Part shown: positions 58,747 to 64,000 of the stretch, piece after piece
Layout: each line of letters opens with the position of its first letter
Position numbering within the stretch: the first letter of the stretch is position 1
Assembly: GCF_012641465.1 (NCBI RefSeq)
Contig: NZ_JABAIK010000015.1
Coordinates: forward strand, 39,426-103,425
Direction: 5' to 3'
DNA length: 64,000 bases
Source: Vibrio agarilyticus
GTDB lineage: Bacteria > Pseudomonadota > Gammaproteobacteria > Enterobacterales > Vibrionaceae
Made by a program: the position numbers and the translations under genes
Notes under the pieces: model-generated
Databases searched by the model: none
What the model was told of the DNA's origin: nothing
The model's input: only the letters and a program-made list of their open reading frames with translations

Positions 58747-59902
58747 ACGAGTCAATGAATTGCCTCAGTCACATAACCTTACCAAACAGCAACAAAGAGT
58801 GTTGAGGTTACCGTTAGAGGGGCAGCACTTGGTAGTGGGTGCTCCAGGTACAGGCAAATCTGTAGTCGCATTGCATCGTATGAAAAAGTACCAAGGAAAA
58901 GGCAGAACGCCTAAGGTGCTAACGTTCAATCATGTACTAGCAGCGCATACATCTCAACTAGCTGAGTGTGACCTGACAACTGCGATGAGTTGGTTATATC
59001 AGACACAGTACCAATTAACCAAACAGTATATGCCTGAGCGTGTCCCAACTGCTAATGAAAAAAAGAAAAGGGAAGTGAACCCGGACTATGATCAACTCAA
59101 AAATATCTTTGCGTCTTATTACGGTAAGGTGCCAATCCAAGATCTGATCATAGATGAGGGACAAGACTTACCATCAGGATATTATGAATCGGTGATGGAG
59201 TTAGGCTTTGAGAACTTTTTCATCGTTGGTGATCAGAACCAACAGATTACAGAGGACAACTCGAGTCGAAGAGATTTGGAGGAGGTACTGGGGCTACCTC
59301 CAGATAGTGTAATTGAGCTTGAGGAGAATTTCCGTAATACAGGACCAATTGCCAAGCTTTGTCAGCATTTCTATACAGATAGAGCCAGTCCATTGCCAAA
59401 GTTGCCAGAGCGCTCATCTCTATTAATACCGACGCTCATTAATTACTCGTCGGTAAATGCCTGTGTAGAAACTATTCTAAGAGCTGCAGATAGAGACAGT
59501 GGAAAGTTAATTGGTGTTATTGTCGCCAATGAAACTAGGCGAGCTGATTACGTTAAGAAATTTGATCAAATGGACATAAGGAGGGACAACGAGAAACCAG
59601 TAGTATCGAGCTACTCCAGTAGTCAAAAACAAGGAAATGTTAATATCGACTTTTCAAAAGGTGGTATTGTTGTCTTGTGTGATAAATCAGTTAAAGGGAT
59701 TGAATTTGATACAGTTTATGTCATTTTGGACGGACTGCAAATCATCGGCGAAGATAAAGATGCAATGAGAAAGCGATTGTACGTTATGACATCTAGGGCT
59801 AAAGATGAACTTTTCTTGATGCAAAGTGCTCAGTACCCAAACCAACCAGTTGAAGCATTGCTTCCCTCGGATCCCAATATTTTAGAAAGAGATACAATCT
59901 AA
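58739..59902 (+). CDS. compact superfamily 1 (UvrD/Rep-like) helicase
   Basis: GTG at 58739 has AGGGAG 7 bases upstream; an ATG at 58733 lies too close to it. The 387-residue product contains motif I GAPGTGKSVVALH (about residue 34), motif II IIDEGQDL (about 139), motif III VGDQNQQI, motif IV LEENFRNTG, motif V SVKGIEFDTVYVI and motif VI LYVMTSRAKDEL, so all core motifs are present but the usual 1B/2B insertions of UvrD are missing. It starts before the DrmB-like stop and ends one base into the next gene. I do not know a DISARM gene of this type. Confidence 0.8.
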   Translation: MSKRVNELPQSHNLTKQQQRVLRLPLEGQHLVVGAPGTGKSVVALHRMKKYQGKGRTPKVLTFNHVLAAHTSQLAECDLTTAMSWLYQTQYQLTKQYMPERVPTANEKKKREVNPDYDQLKNIFASYYGKVPIQDLIIDEGQDLPSGYYESVMELGFENFFIVGDQNQQITEDNSSRRDLEEVLGLPPDSVIELEENFRNTGPIAKLCQHFYTDRASPLPKLPERSSLLIPTLINYSSVNACVETILRAADRDSGKLIGVIVANETRRADYVKKFDQMDIRRDNEKPVVSSYSSSQKQGNVNIDFSKGGIVVLCDKSVKGIEFDTVYVILDGLQIIGEDKDAMRKRLYVMTSRAKDELFLMQSAQYPNQPVEALLPSDPNILERDTI

Positions 59903-61431
59903 TGGCCAAGCAACAGTTTTATATTCCTATTTGTGTAGATAATCTTGCTCAGTTTTTTGCTTTTGGCTTTATTACGCCAGCTAGCGTCTTTCCGATAGGT
60001 CATTATATACCAGATGAGTTGTCTCGTCACTCAAACGTTATACCTTTGCACAGAAAACCCACTACGAAATCTAAGATACCAGCTCATGGTGTAAAAGCGT
60101 CAAGGAAAGAAGACGCATATGCAAAGAGTGCTATTGTAGTTGTCACCTTAGATGGAGTTACTCCAGAACCGTCGGAATCTTCAACATGGTTGTATTTAGA
60201 AAATATTCTACCAACATACTGTATTAGCGAGATCATCTTTGAAGATCAAAGTGCTCATGAACACTTTGATTATTTGACAAGAACTACGGGTAGAGTATCC
60301 GATGAACTACTCAATAGAGTAAAGTTCAAAAAAGGTGGATTTGATAAATTACTCCAATCAGAGGACCCAAGTGAGCTAGTTGGTGTTGAAGGTGTGTTAG
60401 AAACTAATATAGATGAGAGACCGCTAGGGTTTGAGCAAAACTTGCTCTATAAAATGAGCGGATACGGGGCAGCTCTCGCTCTGACATATGTAATGGCTAA
60501 GAATGGCAAAGTAGCCAATGATGCCTTTAAAGTACTTTCAAATGTAGGAGCAAACGAAAGTGATTTTGCGTCTCCTTTAGCTATAAAGGTGACTAAACAA
60601 TATCTATTTCGTGATTTTGAAGAAGATAGCTTAAAATATCGTATCCAGGATGAATTCTTTGACTTGTTAATTAAATGCGGCTCAAACGAGAAAGTGTTAG
60701 ATAAGCTGATTCCCTTTTTCGATTTAGATCTCGGAGATCCTAAAGCCACCAAATTTTTACGAGGCCTTAAAACTCGCCTTAGCGATATATTGAAAGGTAA
60801 AGTCGAAAGTACGAAATCTGAGCAAATGGAAGTTTTCCGCAGAGTAGATCGGGTAAGTCAGTTTATAGATCAGATTGTGACAATGTTCTCTTTGCTTGAT
60901 GAAACGGAAAAGCTCTTCACACAACCTATACACACGATTAGTGGAGAAGGGTACGTAAATATCGCAATGGCTTATGGTATGCGAGATAAATTTTACGAAG
61001 TTCCAAAGAGTGTCAGACAAATTGAAGGGTTAGAATGTTTTGTTATTGAACGTATGTATGAATATTTCTTGACTATCACGAATCAAACGAGTGAAAAGGT
61101 TAAACAAGAGTTCTCGCTAGTGCCAACATTAGTAGATATTTTAGATGATTCACAAACTCCTCAACTCAAAAATGTGTTGTCTTATAAATTTGATCTAGTG
61201 TCGAAAAACCTGAAGCAAATCGTGTCAGTCGGTGAACACACCTATGTACCAGAACATCCAGAAAAATTGATTAAAATCTTACCGTCAAATGAGTCTGAGT
61301 TTGAAGCAAAGATGATTGCGCAAAGAGCCTTTGAAGATGTTGACTTCAATTTCATTTTGAAACTTTATGAAGAAGAAAAGGCTCTAACAAAAGCTCGCAT
61401 GAAATTGGTGAATCAATTGAATAAACTATGA
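59902..61431 (+). CDS. unrecognised 509-residue protein of the defence operon
   Basis: Translation starts one base inside the previous stop (TAATG). No signal peptide, membrane segment, zinc cluster or nucleotide-binding motif is apparent. The first 140 residues are beta-rich (FYIPICVDNLAQFFAFGFI, SAIVVVTLDG); the remainder is helical with many charged residues (KTRLSDILKGKVES, LYEEEKALTKAR). It lacks the HxKxxxxD pair of phospholipase-D proteins, so it is not DrmC. Sandwiched between helicase genes, it may be an adaptor or a DNA-binding subunit; no function can be assigned. Confidence 0.75.
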   Translation: MAKQQFYIPICVDNLAQFFAFGFITPASVFPIGHYIPDELSRHSNVIPLHRKPTTKSKIPAHGVKASRKEDAYAKSAIVVVTLDGVTPEPSESSTWLYLENILPTYCISEIIFEDQSAHEHFDYLTRTTGRVSDELLNRVKFKKGGFDKLLQSEDPSELVGVEGVLETNIDERPLGFEQNLLYKMSGYGAALALTYVMAKNGKVANDAFKVLSNVGANESDFASPLAIKVTKQYLFRDFEEDSLKYRIQDEFFDLLIKCGSNEKVLDKLIPFFDLDLGDPKATKFLRGLKTRLSDILKGKVESTKSEQMEVFRRVDRVSQFIDQIVTMFSLLDETEKLFTQPIHTISGEGYVNIAMAYGMRDKFYEVPKSVRQIEGLECFVIERMYEYFLTITNQTSEKVKQEFSLVPTLVDILDDSQTPQLKNVLSYKFDLVSKNLKQIVSVGEHTYVPEHPEKLIKILPSNESEFEAKMIAQRAFEDVDFNFILKLYEEEKALTKARMKLVNQLNKL

Positions 61432-63323
61432 GATTAAATCCGTCCCAGCCATATAACAATGGTAGCTATGCTGAGCTATTGGTTTTTGATGCGTTTCGTG
61501 GCGTAGAAATGTCAGAGGCTATTTGTTTTAACTCTCTTCACTTAGTGTCTCATAGTGAAAAGCGTATGGGGGAGTTAGATTTTGTTCTAGTTTGTAGCCG
61601 AGGTATCTTCGTTTTTGAGGTTAAGGGCGGGCGAGTATATCAAAATAAAGGTAGATGGTATTCGAGGTCGAGCCAAAGGAATCACTCGATTGAAAATCCA
61701 TTCAATCAATCACGAACGGCTCTATTTTCAATGTTAAACTCATTGATTGAAAAAGGTATTAAATTAGCCAACGTGCCAGTGGGCTATGGTGTTTTACTTC
61801 CAAGTACATTACGGATAGAAGACTCTATAGAGTATGATTCTTTAATGCTTGGATGTAAAAGTGCCCTAAAAGGCTTTAATTCTTGGCTAAATAACTTTAT
61901 TGGATATTGGGTAGAGAAAGTATATTCACCGGTGACTCTGTCGATCAATGAAATATCTCAAATAGCCAACTTGTTAAGACCAGGATCTATTTTTAATGAA
62001 AAAGAAAAGGGGGCTTTAACATGCATCGAACATTTAAACGCTATGCAGAAACAAGTAGTAACTTCCTTTGTAAATGAACAGCGTATTATATGTGAAGGTG
62101 CAGCTGGAACAGGAAAAACACATTTAATTAAACTAATTTCTCGTGAATTTGTTAGCCCCGAGGAAAAGGTTTTGGTGTTGTGTGAGTCTAAGTGGCTGAA
62201 AGGACGATTAAAATCAGAATTAAGTGCTTCAAATATAGTTATTGCCACTATTAATAGCTTGCAGGTAGAGTCACGCAGGTCTTTTACTTCTCAATATGAT
62301 GTGGTTATTATAGATGAAGCTCAAGATCTATATCAATCTAATAAAATCAACATATTAGAAAGCTACATAAAAGGCGGTTTTAGAGAAGGGAGATGGGTCT
62401 TATTTCAAGACCTACTCAATCAAAGCAGCTTCTTTGATAGTCCGGATTATTTAGTGATTGAGCAACTGAAAAATTGTTGTGATGTTCATTTGTCATTAGA
62501 TATTGCCTATCGATACTCTAGAGTAACATTGAACTTCCTTTCTAACTTGTTGGGCTCAGATAGGATTGCCACAAAAAAGATTCAAGGGCCTGACGTCGAA
62601 ATCTTTTCTTCTAGCACGGTACAAGATGAGATAGAACAAGTTGAGTTCGCAATATCTAAAGCTCTAAAGGCAGGTTATCGTTATTCCGACATAACCATTC
62701 TTTCTAGTAACTCTTTCTTCGATAGTTGCGTCTCTAGTGTTTCAGAATCCGTATTAAGAAATATAGCTCAACTAGATGATTTCAATGTAAAGAACATGCC
62801 ACTGCCAGAGATAAGCTTTTCACAGCTAGATCACTTTAAGGGGCTAGAAAACAAAGTTATTGTCTTGGTCGATTTTGATGAAAAATGTTTGGATAACACC
62901 TCCAAGGCTTATGTTGCACTAACAAGAGCATCTGAGCGATTACTTGTTGTTTGGGCTTCTGGAGAGAACCCTATACCCACTTTATATAGCCGCCCGGAAG
63001 CAACTAGTATATTAGATGAACATTCTGAATCAGTAGATATGACCGCCTGGCAAGAAGTTTTGGATCTAACACTTCTTTTTGAAGAGTGTGCAGCGCTAAT
63101 TGAGTTAAGTGCACCTGCACCTATTTGTGGTTATGAGCTCGTATGTAGTGATGCTGTGGTATCTGAAGTTGAACTTGCCTGGCCGCAATCAAAGGTGTGT
63201 ATTTTCGATGATCGTGCGGAAAAGAATACTATTGATAAATTTTCTTCTTTAGGCTGGAAGTACTATCAAGCACCGTTGTGTGAAGAAGAGCTAGGTGAGG
63301 TTTCAAATTTGGTTAGTCACTAA
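61428..63323 (+). CDS. NERD nuclease domain fused to superfamily 1 helicase
   Basis: 631 residues; ATG overlaps the previous stop by 4 bases. Residues about 10-120 are a NERD domain: SYAELLVFDAF, MGELDFVLVCSRGIFVFEVKGG, with the E-x(n)-D-x(n)-E-x-K nuclease-like set. The helicase part has Walker A GAAGTGKTHLIK (about 224-231), IIDEAQDLYQ (about 294), FQDLLNQS, DIAYRYSRVTLN, and motif VI-like YVALTRASERLLVV. NERD proteins join a PD-(D/E)XK-like nuclease fold to helicases. As the last gene of the operon it is the best candidate effector nuclease. Confidence 0.85.
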   Translation: MRLNPSQPYNNGSYAELLVFDAFRGVEMSEAICFNSLHLVSHSEKRMGELDFVLVCSRGIFVFEVKGGRVYQNKGRWYSRSSQRNHSIENPFNQSRTALFSMLNSLIEKGIKLANVPVGYGVLLPSTLRIEDSIEYDSLMLGCKSALKGFNSWLNNFIGYWVEKVYSPVTLSINEISQIANLLRPGSIFNEKEKGALTCIEHLNAMQKQVVTSFVNEQRIICEGAAGTGKTHLIKLISREFVSPEEKVLVLCESKWLKGRLKSELSASNIVIATINSLQVESRRSFTSQYDVVIIDEAQDLYQSNKINILESYIKGGFREGRWVLFQDLLNQSSFFDSPDYLVIEQLKNCCDVHLSLDIAYRYSRVTLNFLSNLLGSDRIATKKIQGPDVEIFSSSTVQDEIEQVEFAISKALKAGYRYSDITILSSNSFFDSCVSSVSESVLRNIAQLDDFNVKNMPLPEISFSQLDHFKGLENKVIVLVDFDEKCLDNTSKAYVALTRASERLLVVWASGENPIPTLYSRPEATSILDEHSESVDMTAWQEVLDLTLLFEECAALIELSAPAPICGYELVCSDAVVSEVELAWPQSKVCIFDDRAEKNTIDKFSSLGWKYYQAPLCEEELGEVSNLVSH

Positions 63324-63813
63324 AGTTGTCATCCGAGTTGTACGAGTAATCAAAGCGCTTTGAAATTTTGGGCTCAAGGCAGAGTTATTCTGTTGTGATC
63401 TGATCCAGTATTACTGGACAATCTATTAAGAGACTTTTTGATTTTTAAAGTTAACTTGGCTTAGATATAAGCTTCGAACTCTTGGATTTTCTGTTACCAA
63501 CATCATAAGCTTACGAACTTCAACCGACCAAAAACATCACTAACATGCCTCTCAACGAAATGATTCATTGATAGGTATTTTTATGTTTCAAAATATTCAT
63601 TGATGGGGTAACAAAGCCCATCTTCACAGGTTCGACGCCGTCGGATTGTAAATCAATCAATAATTTCATGGCAGAAGTGAAAGTTAGCCAACAAGAAGGT
63701 AAAGATGCACAAAACATCGCGAAACCGATGGCATTTGAAATTGCGAGATCCTGTAATGACCCAGAGAAGAGTTGGACATGATATTGTGTCACCCTAAAAG
63801 GAGTCATTAGTAC
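63324..63813. other. non-coding gap with a possible gene fragment
   Basis: The 490 bp after the operon have no plus-strand gene. On the minus strand 63565-63780 reads a protein-like run (LAISNAIGFAMFCASLPSCW) with no start, possibly debris of an inserted gene. No terminator with a T-run was found immediately after the operon. Confidence 0.35.
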
Positions 63814-64000
63814 TATGGAACCAGAAGTAAAACGTTGGACGGCAAAGCGTAAAGCCGAGCTCGTCAAAGAGATCATCAAAGGCAAAACAACGGCTAAAGA
63901 AGCGGCAAGAACTTATGATTTGACGCCCGCAGAAGTTGAACGGTGGGTTGATGATGCATTGGGTGGAATGGAGAACGCGCTTAAAGCAAATCCAAAGGAT
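63814..64000 (+). CDS. IS3-type transposase OrfA / DUF1153 protein, N-terminal part
   Basis: From ATG at 63814 the frame reads MEPEVKRWTAKRKAELVKEI with a helix-turn-helix start (TTAKEAARTYDLTPAEVERW) and GGMENALKANPKD, cut by the window edge. This is the DUF1153/OrfA protein of IS3-like elements. An AGGAG lies about 12 bases upstream. The transposon would extend past the window. Confidence 0.72.

Larger units (their letters stand above)
49593..64000. mobile_element. genomic island beside tRNA-Val carrying a DISARM-like defence operon (right end outside window)
   Basis: The island starts after the tRNA terminator, where integrase, excisionase and repressor genes follow, and continues to the right edge. 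Codon and base use change to a distinctly AT-rich style from about 52.4 kb. No second copy of the tRNA 3' end was found inside the window, so the right attachment site must lie beyond 64 kb, or integration used a short core I could not see. The first 490 bases (49542-50028) hold no gene. Confidence 0.8.

Noticed and set aside
53700-63323. Classical DISARM (drmA-drmB-drmC plus methylase) or Druantia
   Set aside because: No methylase or phospholipase-D motif is present, and DUF1998 is on a separate protein of 636 residues, unlike the very large Druantia DruE.
49593-64000. CRISPR array or cas genes in the island
   Set aside because: No series of direct repeats with regular spacers was seen and no Cas protein motif was found; the HD-domain protein alone is not Cas3.

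Overview
The window looks like chromosomal DNA of a Vibrio or close Vibrionaceae relative. The indications are the proteins themselves (RlmF, MetA, Zwf/Pgl/Gnd, tRNA-Val(GAC) triplet), several ERIC-like 127-bp intergenic repeats of the Vibrio type, and an overall moderate GC content that drops in the last 12 kb. I ran no searches; family names rest on motifs I can read in the translations.

Region 1 (1-26.6 kb) is a beta-1,3-glucan (laminarin-type) utilisation locus. Lipoprotein glucanases of families GH16 and GH81, a GH3 beta-glucosidase cut by the left edge, and two non-catalytic lipoproteins built from carbohydrate-binding and Ig-like modules would act at the cell surface or in the periplasm. 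A LamB-family porin would admit oligosaccharides. An Opp/Dpp-type ABC importer (binding protein, two permeases, two ATPases) would carry them across the inner membrane. A 1150-residue beta-glucan phosphorylase of the GH94/GH149/GH161 kind would release glucose-1-phosphate inside. Two near-identical LacI-family regulators sit in the locus. Eight copies of one palindrome, TGAAAGCGCTTWCA or close variants, lie upstream of the genes and are probably their operators.

Region 2 (26.8-33.7 kb) has a peroxiredoxin, an SMR efflux protein, the oxidative pentose phosphate genes zwf-pgl-gnd, a GNAT acetyltransferase and a broken carbohydrate-binding gene. Region 3 (33.8-44.5 kb) is a galactoside locus: GalR/GalS-like repressor, LacZ, a second LamB-family porin, GH36 alpha-galactosidase and a MelB-like symporter. 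It uses a different operator, TGGAAACGTTTCCA, found four times. It also holds a 270-bp palindromic repeat and a possible small RNA.

Region 4 (44.6-49.6 kb) is core genome: YgjP-like metalloprotein, RlmF, a TPR lipoprotein, MetA with a MetJ operator, a DUF2726 protein and three tRNA-Val genes closed by a terminator.

Region 5 (about 49.6 kb to the right edge) is a genomic island placed beside the tRNA genes. A tyrosine integrase, an excisionase-like protein, an HD-domain protein and a divergent XRE repressor with two operator repeats form its control module. After IS630 and ERIC debris comes a tightly overlapping five-gene operon (53.7-63.3 kb). It encodes a DrmA-like helicase, a DrmB-like DUF1998 protein, a compact superfamily 1 helicase, an unrecognised 509-residue protein and a NERD-nuclease/superfamily 1 helicase fusion. 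This looks like a DISARM-related anti-phage system without methylase or phospholipase-D component and is the most interesting part of the window. An IS3-type transposase gene begins at the right edge.
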